This document shows, one piece after another, positions 8,103 to 16,611 of a stretch of 64,000 nt of DNA; the first letter of the stretch is position 1; every line of letters starts with the position of its first letter. This DNA is from Croceibacterium_B sp963811255. GTDB taxonomy: Bacteria > Pseudomonadota > Alphaproteobacteria > Sphingomonadales > Sphingomonadaceae. The stretch lies in assembly GCA_963811255.1 (NCBI GenBank), contig CAWEQI010000004.1:101268-165267 (forward strand), written 5' to 3'. Both the position numbers and the translations under genes were made by a program. The notes under the pieces were generated by a model. It searched no databases. It saw only the letters and a program-made list of their open reading frames with translations, and was not told the DNA's origin.

Positions 8103-9593
8103 ATGGGCGCCTTTCCGCAGACCATCCACTTCATCGGCAGCAACACCCCGCGGCGGACCGAGATCTCGAAACGCAACCTCGAGATCGAGGGCGAAATCCC
8201 CGCCGAGGTCGAAGGCGCGTTCTTCCGCGCGGTACCCGACAACGCGCACGCGCCGATGTTCGAGGACGACATCGCGCTCAACGCCGACGGGATGATCGCC
8301 CGCTTCAATTTCGAGAACGGCGCCGCCGATTTCGACATCAGGTATGTCGAAACGGACCGCTACAAGGCCGAGAAGAAGGCGCGCCGAGCGCTGTTCGGCC
8401 GCTACCGCAACCCGTTCACCGACGATCCGAGCGTCAAGGGCGTGGACCGGACCGTCTCCAACACCACGCCCGTATGGCACGCCGGCCGGCTGTTTATGAC
8501 CAAGGAGGACGGGCTCGGCTACGAGATCAACCCGCACACGCTCGAGACCGTCGGCAAATGGGATTATTACGGCGCGCTCAAGTCGGAGACCTTCACCGCC
8601 CACCCGCGGATCGATCCCGGCACCGGCGAGATGTTTTTCTTCGGCTACGAGGCCGGTGGGCTGTGCAGCCTCGACGTCGCCTACGGGATTGCCGACAAGG
8701 ACGGCAACCTGACATCGGAGCAGTGGTTCGAGCAGCCTTACTGCTCGACCATCCACGACTTCGTGATCACCGAGCGCTACGCCATCTTCCCGATCTTCCC
8801 GACGCTCGCCGACCTCGACCGGCTCAAGGCCGGCGGGGCGCACTGGGCGCACCACCAGGATCTGCCGAGCTGGGTCGGGATCATGCCGCGCTACGGCAAG
8901 GTGTCGGAGATGAAGTGGATCAAAGGGCCGATCGGCGTCTCGGTGTTCCACGAGGTCAATGCTTACGACGACGGCGAGCTGGTCCACATCGACCTATGCC
9001 TCACCGAAACAAACGCGTTCGCCTTCATGCGCGAGGCAGGCGGAATCGACAAGCCGCAGCAGGAGATCCAGGGCGCGTTGACCCGCTGGACGATCGACAT
9101 GAGCAAGCCCGAGCCCACGATCCAGGAGCGGCCGCTCGGCCCGCCCGGCGACTTGCCGCGGCTGCCCGACGCCGACCAGGGGCGGCCCTACAACCACGCG
9201 TGGTACCTCAGTATGAACCCGCAGGGCGGGCCGCCGATGCCTGGCGGGCCGGTGGGTGTCAATTTCAACGCGCTGCTGAGGATCGAGGTCGGCAACGGCA
9301 AGATCGAGCTGATGGGCGTGCCCCCTGGCGCGGCGATCAGCGAGCCGGCGCACGTGCCCTCCAGAGAGCCCGGCCATGAAGGATGGCTGCTCAGCGTGGT
9401 CGACGTCCCCAACCATCCCGACCCGGCTCAGCAGGTCCCCGGCGACTACAGCTCCGAGCTGTGGATCGTGAACGCCGGCGATGTGGCCAAGGGGCCGGTG
9501 GCGCGGGTGAAGACCGGGCTCGCGTTGCGCAGCCAGGTCCACGGCACCTGGGTAAGCCGCGACAAGCTCGACGCGAGCAAACTCAAGGGCTGA
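8103..9593 (+). CDS. Carotenoid oxygenase family protein, lignostilbene dioxygenase-like
   Basis: 496-residue non-haem iron dioxygenase, the normal length for the lignostilbene-alpha,beta-dioxygenase branch. Four histidines expected to bind Fe(II) are visible in family context: TAHPRID (about 168), IHDFVITERY (about 218), VFHEVNAYDDG (about 283) and QVHGTWV (about 479). The reaction would split the central C=C of a hydroxystilbene into two aromatic aldehydes. ATG 8103 is chosen because an AGGAGA site sits about ten bases upstream; a TTG at 8094 is in frame but too close to it. Divergent from MarR. Confidence 0.9.
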   Translation: MGAFPQTIHFIGSNTPRRTEISKRNLEIEGEIPAEVEGAFFRAVPDNAHAPMFEDDIALNADGMIARFNFENGAADFDIRYVETDRYKAEKKARRALFGRYRNPFTDDPSVKGVDRTVSNTTPVWHAGRLFMTKEDGLGYEINPHTLETVGKWDYYGALKSETFTAHPRIDPGTGEMFFFGYEAGGLCSLDVAYGIADKDGNLTSEQWFEQPYCSTIHDFVITERYAIFPIFPTLADLDRLKAGGAHWAHHQDLPSWVGIMPRYGKVSEMKWIKGPIGVSVFHEVNAYDDGELVHIDLCLTETNAFAFMREAGGIDKPQQEIQGALTRWTIDMSKPEPTIQERPLGPPGDLPRLPDADQGRPYNHAWYLSMNPQGGPPMPGGPVGVNFNALLRIEVGNGKIELMGVPPGAAISEPAHVPSREPGHEGWLLSVVDVPNHPDPAQQVPGDYSSELWIVNAGDVAKGPVARVKTGLALRSQVHGTWVSRDKLDASKLKG

Positions 9594-9621
9594 GCCGGCG
9601 ACGGGGCCTCAGACCGGGCGC

Positions 9622-11268
9622 TTAGTTCCGGGCGTGTTTCCACGCCGGCCTGCCTTGCTTGCCGGCGAGGGCAGCCTTGCGGGCGTGCTGGACCTTGCGC
9701 TGCGGCGGCGGCGAGGCGTGACCCTGCCTTGAAGGGTGCCCGATGGCGTGGCGGAACTTTGCCGCTTTCGCTTGCTCGGCCCTGCGCCGACTTGCCTGCC
9801 GTGCTTGCGCTGCCTCTCGCGCCCTCGCCGCTCTTGCCAGCTTGGACTTCCGTTCAGCCGCCTTCGCCAGCTGCGCCTTGCGCTCGGCTGCCTGGCGCGC
9901 GTGTGCGGCCTGCTGCTTCTGCGCGGCCGCAAGGCGCGCTTGGCGAGCCTTTGCCGCCTTGGCCCGCGCGGCGGCCGCGTTGGCCAACTGCGCCTTGTGT
10001 ACGGCCGCGGTCCGCGCGGCCCGTTGCTCGGCCGCCTTGGCCAGCTGCGCCTTGCGCTTGGCCGCCTGCCGGACCTGCCGGAGCACCACCTTCTGCCGCG
10101 CGACGCTGTTGACCTCGGCGACTTGGGCGCGATGCTGCGCATTCTGCCGCACCTGCCGCTCGCGTGAGAGGCGAGCTTCGTCCTGTTGCTGCTGCTCGGC
10201 GAGTTGTTCCCGACGCTGCGCCAAATTGCGGGCGACTGTCTGTTGCTGCCGGTGCTGCGAGCGGACGATAGCCTCCCGCCGGGCCAGTTCGTTCTTATGC
10301 GCCCGCTCCCGTCGAATCTGCGCCACCTTCTGCAGCTGCGCGCGCCGCTCCGCATCGCTGTAGAGCCGCGGCGCGGGCGTGCGGAAGCCGACCTTCTGCC
10401 ACCCGGCGAAGCGGGTCTCCGCCTGGCGCCTGACGAGCGCCTCGCCCGCCCAGTCGCGCTGCAGGCGCGGGCCGTTCCCGGCGTCCCACCGCTGCCACGC
10501 CTGGCGCCGGCGCCGCGCTTCGTCCCACTGGCGCTGCTTGCGGGCAATCTCGTCACGGTGCCGCTGCCACAGCGAACCGGCCACGCCGAAGCGCCGCTCG
10601 CGATGGGCCGCCTGATACATCGCCTCGGCGCGGGCGAAATAGGTCTGCGCCGCGCGCCGCTGGCGGTCCGCCCGGCGAGCGTCGATGACGCGGCCCGAGC
10701 GGTCGTAGATCGTCACCAGCCGGTCGTCGCTGTAGCCGTAGCTGTAATAGGGATCGCTGATCAGGAACGGCCGGGCGCTGTCCGGCTGGTAATAATAGTA
10801 GCGATAACCGCCCGAAACCGGCTCGGCGTAGCGCAGATAGCGGTCGCCGGTCTCCCACGCCCACGGCTGCACGCCGTCGTAGCCGAAAGCGTAGTCGGGC
10901 GGCGCATCGCCGAGCATCCCGGCCAACGCCGCGGCCATCCCGAGCCATTGATAGTCGTCGGGCGCAGCATCGGGCGCGAACGAAGCGGGGCCGGCGCTTG
11001 GATAGTCGTACACCGGCGCGTCGCGATAGCTGCCGGAATAGGAGGCCCTCATCGGCAGTGCCTGCGGCAGCGGAGCGGAGCTGCCGAGAACCGCCGGATC
11101 GAGCGTAGCCAGGTCGTTCGTCGACCAGCCCGGCTGCGCCGCCGGAACGGCCACAGCGGTGCCGGCAGCGGAGGTCTGTTCGGCGTTGCGGGGCCCGCAA
11201 GCGGCGAGCGACACGGCAAGGCCGGTCAGGGCGGTGACGGCGAGAAGCCGCCGGACTGTGGCTTTCAT
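9622..11268 (-). CDS. Predicted lipoprotein with long basic Ala/Arg/Lys/Gln coiled coil
   Basis: 548 residues, not assigned to a family. A lipoprotein signal ends in SLAAC (Cys24). Residues about 50-200 are Tyr/Asp/Pro-rich (YYYYQPDSARP, YYSYGYSDDR). From about residue 200 to the end the chain is strongly basic and helical, with repeating AERKAQLAKAAE and RQAAKRKAQLAKAAEQRAA blocks typical of a long single helix or coiled coil. ATG 11268 has AAGGAG upstream; more distal starts lack one. A lipid anchor with a positively charged rod could bind peptidoglycan, teichoic-like polymer or DNA, but that is speculation. Confidence 0.75.
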   Translation of the reverse strand: MKATVRRLLAVTALTGLAVSLAACGPRNAEQTSAAGTAVAVPAAQPGWSTNDLATLDPAVLGSSAPLPQALPMRASYSGSYRDAPVYDYPSAGPASFAPDAAPDDYQWLGMAAALAGMLGDAPPDYAFGYDGVQPWAWETGDRYLRYAEPVSGGYRYYYYQPDSARPFLISDPYYSYGYSDDRLVTIYDRSGRVIDARRADRQRRAAQTYFARAEAMYQAAHRERRFGVAGSLWQRHRDEIARKQRQWDEARRRRQAWQRWDAGNGPRLQRDWAGEALVRRQAETRFAGWQKVGFRTPAPRLYSDAERRAQLQKVAQIRRERAHKNELARREAIVRSQHRQQQTVARNLAQRREQLAEQQQQDEARLSRERQVRQNAQHRAQVAEVNSVARQKVVLRQVRQAAKRKAQLAKAAEQRAARTAAVHKAQLANAAAARAKAAKARQARLAAAQKQQAAHARQAAERKAQLAKAAERKSKLARAARAREAAQARQASRRRAEQAKAAKFRHAIGHPSRQGHASPPPQRKVQHARKAALAGKQGRPAWKHARN

Positions 11269-11473
11269 GGCGCCACTCTCCTTCACAAAATACCAAGGGC
11301 ACGAGCCCATGTTGAGTTCCGTTATGAACCAGCCGAACTGAACTGGCCGTGGGCGCGCCGTTCATCGGTCAGACTTGTTTGCTGAACACAAAAAGGCGGC
11401 GGACCACTTGCGGCGAGAGTTGCATCCGGCGGCGACGAGTGCATACTCGGGCCGAAGAAAGGGGAGAGTTTCA

Positions 11474-12601
11474 ATGAGTCTGCGCTTGTTTGGGGCCGCG
11501 CTGGCCATTCCGCTGTTTCTCGCCGCCGGCGCCGCGGGCGCGACCGACGATTTGACCTGGGATTCGACGTCGCCGGCGGCTTCAGGCGCAACGGCCACGA
11601 CCCATCCCGACGAGCCCGGCCTCAAGGCTCCGCCCGGATGGAAGGCCCCTCGGACCGAATGGGGCGACCCGGACCTCAGCGGTCGCTGGCCGCTCGACAA
11701 CCTCAGCGCGACACCGTCGCAGCGCCCGCCGAACCTTGGCGACAAGGCGTGGCTGACCGACCAGGAATATGCCGCCGCGACCAAGCGGGCCGAGGAACAG
11801 CTCAAGCTGTACCAGGAAGAGGAAAAGTCCAACCGCCTGGGCATGGGCCACTGGACCGAGCGCGGCACCCCGATCCGGCAGACTTCGCTGATCATGCAGC
11901 CGGCCAACGGCCGCATCCCGCCGCCGACTCCGCTGGGGGCCGAGCTGTCCAAGAACATGAAAAGCAGCTGGACCCAGAAGGTGTTCGAATGGGTCACCGA
12001 CTTCAGTCCGATGGACCGCTGCATCACCCGCGGCATGCCCGGCTCGATGCTGCCCGGGCCCTACAACAGCGGCATGGAGGTCTGGCAGTCGCCGGGGTAC
12101 GTCGTGATCAGGATCGAGGAGATCCACGAAGCGCGCATCATCCCGCTCGCCGGCAAGGGCCCGCCGCCGGCGCCGGTGAAGAGCTGGATGGGCTATTCGG
12201 TCGGCCATTGGGACGGCGACTCGCTGGTGATCGAGACGACCAACTTCATCCCCAACCAACCGATCGGCGGCACCGGCCCCACCGGCAAGCCGATCCCCAA
12301 CAGCGACCAGATGAAGGTGGTCGAGCGGCTGACCCCGACCGGGCCGAACCACATCCATTACGAGGCGTGGATCAGCGATCCGAAGACGCTTTCGGCGCCG
12401 TTCAAGCTCGACTTCCCGTGGACCCGCAACCCCAAGTACAAGCAGTATGAGTACGCCTGCTTGGAAGGTAACGAGCAGACCCGCGGCTATATCGAAGGGA
12501 CCAGCCCATTCCTCGCGGCCAAGCGCGAGGCCAGGATCAAGGCCCGCGAGGCGGGAACCCTGAAGACGGCCGAAGTCAACACGATCTCGAGCCGCAAGTA
12601 A
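11474..12601 (+). CDS. Exported protein of unknown function
   Basis: 375 residues beginning with a Sec signal peptide (MSLRLFGAALAIPLFLAAG). Conserved-looking blocks are EWGDPDLSGRWPL, WTERGTPIRQTSLIMQPANGRIPP, MDRCITRGMPGSM and VGHWDGDSLVIETTNF. Proteins with the GDPDLxGxW and VGHWDGDxLVxET blocks are abundant, usually uncharacterised, in sphingomonads and other aromatic degraders. ATG 11474 is selected because GGGGAGAG lies just upstream; in-frame upstream codons lack a ribosome site. Probably monocistronic. Confidence 0.8.
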   Translation: MSLRLFGAALAIPLFLAAGAAGATDDLTWDSTSPAASGATATTHPDEPGLKAPPGWKAPRTEWGDPDLSGRWPLDNLSATPSQRPPNLGDKAWLTDQEYAAATKRAEEQLKLYQEEEKSNRLGMGHWTERGTPIRQTSLIMQPANGRIPPPTPLGAELSKNMKSSWTQKVFEWVTDFSPMDRCITRGMPGSMLPGPYNSGMEVWQSPGYVVIRIEEIHEARIIPLAGKGPPPAPVKSWMGYSVGHWDGDSLVIETTNFIPNQPIGGTGPTGKPIPNSDQMKVVERLTPTGPNHIHYEAWISDPKTLSAPFKLDFPWTRNPKYKQYEYACLEGNEQTRGYIEGTSPFLAAKREARIKAREAGTLKTAEVNTISSRK

Positions 12602-12677
12602 GCAGCAAGCGCGGCGCTGCTATTCGGGCTGGCGCCGCGCGCGGGACCTAGCGCGCCCGCTCGCGCGTTTTCGGCCT

Positions 12678-13505
12678 GTGCCGAGGCAGCAAACCAAGAC
12701 GGAGCGGATGCGCAGGTGGCGCACCCTGTGCCAGCTCGACTCCTGGCTGCGTACGCCGATGCAGGTCCTCAGCATGGCTTGGCTGGCGATCGTGATCGTT
12801 CAGCTGACCACCAACATGAGCGGTCTGATCAGCACGATCGGCACGGCGATCTACATCGTCTTCATCCTCGAGTTCCTGCTGCGCTTCAGCTTGTCGCCGA
12901 GCAAACGGGTGTTCCTGAAGCACAACTGGCTCATGCTGGTGGCGCTGGCGGTGCCGGCACTGCGGCTGTACCGGCCGCTGGCAGGGCTGCGCGCGCTTGG
13001 CGGTCTGCGCGGGGTGCGCCTGGTGCAGGTCGTCGGCACGGCCAACCGCAGCATGAACACGCTCAAGGCCACGCTGGCGCGGCGCGGATTCGCCTACGTC
13101 GGGGGGGCAACCGTGCTGGTGATAGCGCTCGGCGCGGCGGGAATGCTCTACCTCGAACCGGCGAGTCAGGAGCCCGGCGGCTTCACCTCGTACGGCGATG
13201 CGCTGTGGTGGACGTTCATGCTGCTCACCACAATCGGCAGCCAATACTGGCCGGTGACCAACGAGGGCCGCATCCTAGCGGTAGTGCTGTCGATCTATGC
13301 GCTCGGCGTGTTCGGCTATCTGACGGCGGTGCTGGCGAGCTATTTCGTCGGCCGCGATGCCCAAGAGCCCGATGCGCCGGTCGCCGGGTCGGACGACCTC
13401 GAGGCGCTGCGCAGGGAGATTGCGGCGCTGAGGAAGGCGCTGGAGGTTCGGGAGGCCAATCACCCGCCCGCCCAGCATCGGCTGGAGGAAACGGCCGCGA
13501 GTTAG
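12678..13505 (+). CDS. Ion transporter of the voltage-gated channel superfamily
   Basis: 275 residues (GTG start; an in-frame ATG at 12708 behind GGAG is an equally good start). Hydrophobic segments S1-S6 are visible, with a short arginine-containing S4-like segment (LRALGGLRGVRLVQVVG) and a pore region WWTFMLLTTIGSQYWPVT. The canonical K+ filter TVGYGD is replaced by TTIGSQY, so selectivity may differ. A charged C-terminal helix (LEALRREIAALRKALEV) probably forms a coiled-coil tetramerisation domain. Function in ion homeostasis is inferred. Confidence 0.82.
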   Translation: MPRQQTKTERMRRWRTLCQLDSWLRTPMQVLSMAWLAIVIVQLTTNMSGLISTIGTAIYIVFILEFLLRFSLSPSKRVFLKHNWLMLVALAVPALRLYRPLAGLRALGGLRGVRLVQVVGTANRSMNTLKATLARRGFAYVGGATVLVIALGAAGMLYLEPASQEPGGFTSYGDALWWTFMLLTTIGSQYWPVTNEGRILAVVLSIYALGVFGYLTAVLASYFVGRDAQEPDAPVAGSDDLEALRREIAALRKALEVREANHPPAQHRLEETAAS

Positions 13506-13542
13506 CAGCCCCGCCGGATCGCGCCGGCGGGGCTCTCAGAAG

Positions 13543-14073
13543 TCAGGCGTGGCCGGGGTCCGCCGTGTGCTCGGCGTCGGGCTCGCCCTTCTTGGTCAGC
13601 GCGTCGGTCACCACCTCGGAAACGATGCCGAACAGCGCGCCGATGACGATCGAGACGATCGTCGGGACGATCGCCGCCGTCGGCGCGAGCCCCTTCAGCA
13701 GGATCACCGCGGCGACCGACGCGAAGCCGTAGAAGCCGATCGGCGGAATACCGAGGTAGGGAATCTTCGAGACGATCACGATCAGAGCAGCGCCGAGCCC
13801 GACGGCGATCGGCGCGGCGAGCGTGCCGAGCGGCGAAAACGCGCCGCCGGCGAGAATGATGGCGACCATCCCAACGAGCGCGCCGAAGCTCATGCAGGCG
13901 ATCGCGGTGAGCATCCCGTTGAGCTTGCCGCCGGCCTGAAAGTGGGTGCCCCAGGAGATGAACGAAATCCAGACCTGGAGGTTGAGTGCGGCGAGCGCGG
14001 CGAGGCCGAACAGCCAGGTGTCGATCACGGCGAGCACGCCGACCGACAGGGTAAGGGCGATGAGTGCAGGCAT
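13543..14073 (-). CDS. DUF1097-like membrane protein
   Basis: 176 residues and almost entirely hydrophobic, with five or six transmembrane segments. The pattern NLQVWISFISWGTHFQAGGKLNGML matches DUF1097 (YcdZ-like) proteins of unknown function. GGGGGAG lies about ten bases upstream of the ATG. Convergent with the ion channel gene; no operon partner. Confidence 0.75.
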   Translation of the reverse strand: MPALIALTLSVGVLAVIDTWLFGLAALAALNLQVWISFISWGTHFQAGGKLNGMLTAIACMSFGALVGMVAIILAGGAFSPLGTLAAPIAVGLGAALIVIVSKIPYLGIPPIGFYGFASVAAVILLKGLAPTAAIVPTIVSIVIGALFGIVSEVVTDALTKKGEPDAEHTADPGHA

Positions 14074-14227
14074 TTTACAGACTCCCCCAACGAAGGTGTT
14101 GTCGTTGCTCCGCCCGCGGCTCTCTCCCCCGGGCCGGGGGAAGACTACGCCGGACAAAGTCACTCGGCAATCCGCTTGCGTTCCTCTTCCACCATGCGAT
14201 GATCGGACAAACGCAATCAGGGAGAGG

Positions 14228-14785
14228 ATGATGCTGAAACAGGTCATGGGCGTGGTGGCGGTGCTGGCGCTGGCGGGATGCACGGCCAACGCGGCGGACG
14301 ACAAGGCCGAGGCCGGCGAGCAGGCGATGCTCGACCGGGTGGCGATCATGGACCTCTTGAGCCGCTACTATTCGAATTTCGGTGCCGACAGCTCGCTCGG
14401 GTTCAACGCCTTCTACACCGACGACGCGACGTTCGACGTCAACGGCCACGTCGCTCACGGCAAGGCCGGCATCCAGGGGATCTACGCCAGCCTGAAGACC
14501 GACAATCCGGCGGCAAAGGGGGTGTTCCACATGCTGATGACCAACCCGGTAATCGACGTGAACGGCGACACCGCCACGGCCAAGCTGCTGTGGACCGGCA
14601 TTCTCAACCGGAACATCGACGACCACCCGATGCTATGGGAGCAGGGCCGCGAGTACGACAAGCTGGTGAAGCACAACGGCAAGTGGCTGATCAGCAAGCG
14701 CGTGGTGATCGCCGACAGCGGGCTGCCGGCGCAGTTCAAGGACACCTACAAGCCGCGGATGGATTACGACATCTCCAAGGATTGA
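14228..14785 (+). CDS. NTF2/SnoaL-like lipoprotein
   Basis: 185 residues. The signal ends in a lipobox LALAGC (Cys19), followed by a linker and one NTF2-like domain (MLDRVAIMDLLSRYYSNFGADSS to the end) like those in bile-acid dehydratase-type SnoaL_4 proteins. Its envelope location is unusual for this fold. ATG 14228 follows AGGGAGAGG directly; ATG 14231 is an alternative. Function unknown. Confidence 0.8.
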   Translation: MMLKQVMGVVAVLALAGCTANAADDKAEAGEQAMLDRVAIMDLLSRYYSNFGADSSLGFNAFYTDDATFDVNGHVAHGKAGIQGIYASLKTDNPAAKGVFHMLMTNPVIDVNGDTATAKLLWTGILNRNIDDHPMLWEQGREYDKLVKHNGKWLISKRVVIADSGLPAQFKDTYKPRMDYDISKD

Positions 14786-14792
14786 GGCCGAC

Positions 14793-14924
14793 GATCCTCC
14801 CCGGGACGGGGAGGTGGCAGCCCGCAGGGCTGACGGAGGGCGCTCTCGTCCTGGAGCGGCGGCGCGTGCGACGATCCCCTCCACCATCCTGCGGATGGTT
14901 CCCCTCCCCGTCCCGGGGAGGATC
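14793..14924. repeat. Perfect 22-bp inverted repeat flanking an 88-bp loop
   Basis: 14793-14814 and 14903-14924 are exact reverse complements built on CCTCCCCG/CGGGGAGG. The inner 88 bases carry smaller GC hairpins (GCAGCCCGCAGGGCTGAC). The element fills the gap between two convergent genes, and its right arm reaches into the stop codon of the DUF3237 gene. It resembles a dispersed palindromic element that doubles as a two-way terminator. Confidence 0.7.
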
Positions 14925-15453
14925 AGGTTAAGGCGTAGTACCTGAGCAGATTCCCGTCGCTCCTACGTTCGCCGACGCCGATGAAGACGTGCTTGGTCAG
15001 CCAGTCGTGCTTGCCGACCGGGCACTCGAACGTCGGATTGCCGCGCAGGTAATATTCGTCGTGCGGCACGGGCTGGCCATTGTTGAACGCCCAGTCGCGC
15101 AGGCGGGCCATGGTGTCGGGCTTGCGGCCCCACAGGAAGCCCTTGTTGTGCAGCAGGATGACGGTGCCGTCCTCCTCCTCGAGCAGGTAGCGCGCGTCGA
15201 ACACGGCAACGTCGTCGGGGCGAAAATAGGCGTAGTCGCCGCCCGAGCCGGGGATCGCCCGGCCTTTGAGGTTCGGCCCTTCGAAGGTGCCGCCCTTGAC
15301 CAGCACCGCGCTGCGCATACCCCCAAAGGGGTGCGGGGCGATCGAATAGACCTCGGGAAAGGTCAGACGGACCTCCATCACGAACTCGAGCCGCGGGTTG
15401 TCGAGCTCGGAGAAGGGCGCGGTGAACGGGGTGGTGTCGTTGAAATCAGGCAT
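14923..15453 (-). CDS. DUF3237 family protein
   Basis: 176 residues of the DUF3237 fold, recognisable by GTFEGPNLKGRAIPGSGGDY, FDARYLLEEEDGTVILLHNKG and the C-terminal FIGVGERR. It is the last gene of a four-gene operon (GMC, NTF2-like, SDR, DUF3237), one base after the SDR stop. DUF3237 proteins often accompany catabolic operons, but no reaction is established. Confidence 0.82.
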   Translation of the reverse strand: MPDFNDTTPFTAPFSELDNPRLEFVMEVRLTFPEVYSIAPHPFGGMRSAVLVKGGTFEGPNLKGRAIPGSGGDYAYFRPDDVAVFDARYLLEEEDGTVILLHNKGFLWGRKPDTMARLRDWAFNNGQPVPHDEYYLRGNPTFECPVGKHDWLTKHVFIGVGERRSDGNLLRYYALT

Positions 15454-15454
15454 A

Positions 15455-16210
15455 TCAGCGTAACTCTATCAGGCCGCCGTCGACGAACAGGTTGGCTCCG
15501 GTGATGAAGCTGGCGTCGTCGCTGGCGAGGAACAGCACCGCCTTGGCGACGTCTTCGCTCTCGCCCATGCGGTGCATCGGGATGTTGGCGATCATCATTT
15601 CCTTGAGCGCGGCGACCTGCTCGTCGCTCATGCCGGGGTTGCGGTGGAGCAGCGGGGTGTCGATCGGCCCCGGGCTGACGACATTCAAACGAATGCCCTC
15701 GCCGACCAGCTCCTTGGCGAACACCTTCATCGCCATGTACAGCCCGGCCTTGGCCGCGGCGTAGGCGCCGTTGCCCTCGAGCGCCCCGTGTGCCCCGATC
15801 GACCCGGTGACGACGATCGACCCGCCCTTGCCCATCAGCCTGAGGCACTTCTGCAAGGCGAACACGCAGCCCCGCAGGTTGATCGAATGGATGTGATCCC
15901 AGGCCTCCTCGGTGATCGCGCGCAAGGGCGCGAAGCCGCCGACCCCGGCGTTGATGTAGAGCACGTCGATCCGCCCGTCGGCGGCTTCGACCTGCGCCAC
16001 CACCGCCTCGGTCGCCGCCGGATCGGCGACGTCGGACTGGTATCCCGTGCTGCCGGGAATCGCCGCCTCGGCGTCGGCAATCGTCTTCGGGTCGCGCCCG
16101 GTGAAATGCACCTTGCCGCCCTCCGCGGCGAACGCTCTGGCGGCCTCCAGCCCCATCCCGCTGTTGCCGCCGAGCACGAGGACGATCTTGTCTTTGAAGC
16201 GTTCGGCCAA
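15455..16210 (-). CDS. Short-chain dehydrogenase/reductase
   Basis: 251-residue classical SDR: cofactor motif LGGNSGMGLE, INAGVGG in place of NNAG, catalytic Ser in VTGSIGAHG, YAAAK for Tyr-Lys, and the C-terminal signature FITGANLFVDGG. It starts 11 bases after the NTF2-like gene and ends one base before DUF3237, so it is part of the GMC-led operon. It probably acts on a product of the GMC enzyme. Confidence 0.88.
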   Translation of the reverse strand: MAERFKDKIVLVLGGNSGMGLEAARAFAAEGGKVHFTGRDPKTIADAEAAIPGSTGYQSDVADPAATEAVVAQVEAADGRIDVLYINAGVGGFAPLRAITEEAWDHIHSINLRGCVFALQKCLRLMGKGGSIVVTGSIGAHGALEGNGAYAAAKAGLYMAMKVFAKELVGEGIRLNVVSPGPIDTPLLHRNPGMSDEQVAALKEMMIANIPMHRMGESEDVAKAVLFLASDDASFITGANLFVDGGLIELR

Positions 16211-16221
16211 TGTCCTCTCCC

Positions 16222-16611
16222 TCAGAACGGCCCCAGTGGATTGGGCCCACCCGAAACCACGTCCTGCATCACGTCCCAGTGCTCGGCAATCATCCCGTCT
16301 TCGAGGCGGAAGATGTCGATCACCGCCCAGCCGTTATCGCCGGGCCAACGGCGCACATGATAATGCACGGTCACGTGATCGCCGTCGACGAACGCGCGCT
16401 TGACGTCGTGCACCGCCTCAGGCGTTTCGGCCCGGATCATGTCGAGGAACCTCTTGAGCCCCTCGCGCCCCGGTTCGGCCATCTGGTTGTGTTGGATGTA
16501 GTCGGCCGAGATGAACCGCTCGACCGCGCTCGAATCCATCGGGTTCAGCACCTGCTCGAACATCTTGAGCACCAACGCGAGGTTGGCCTCCTCCTCCGGC
16601 GTGCGGCTCAT
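16222..16611 (-). CDS. NTF2/SnoaL-like protein
   Basis: 129 residues. The sequence (ALVLKMFEQVLNP, YIQHNQMAEPGREGLKRFLDMI, VTVHYHVRR, IDIFRLEDGMIAEHWDVMQ) fits the SnoaL-like group whose members include polyketide cyclases and small hydratases. The IDIFRxEDGxIxEHWDV ending is characteristic of this subgroup. The start overlaps the GMC stop as ATGA, so the two are translationally coupled. Confidence 0.85.
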   Translation of the reverse strand: MSRTPEEEANLALVLKMFEQVLNPMDSSAVERFISADYIQHNQMAEPGREGLKRFLDMIRAETPEAVHDVKRAFVDGDHVTVHYHVRRWPGDNGWAVIDIFRLEDGMIAEHWDVMQDVVSGGPNPLGPF

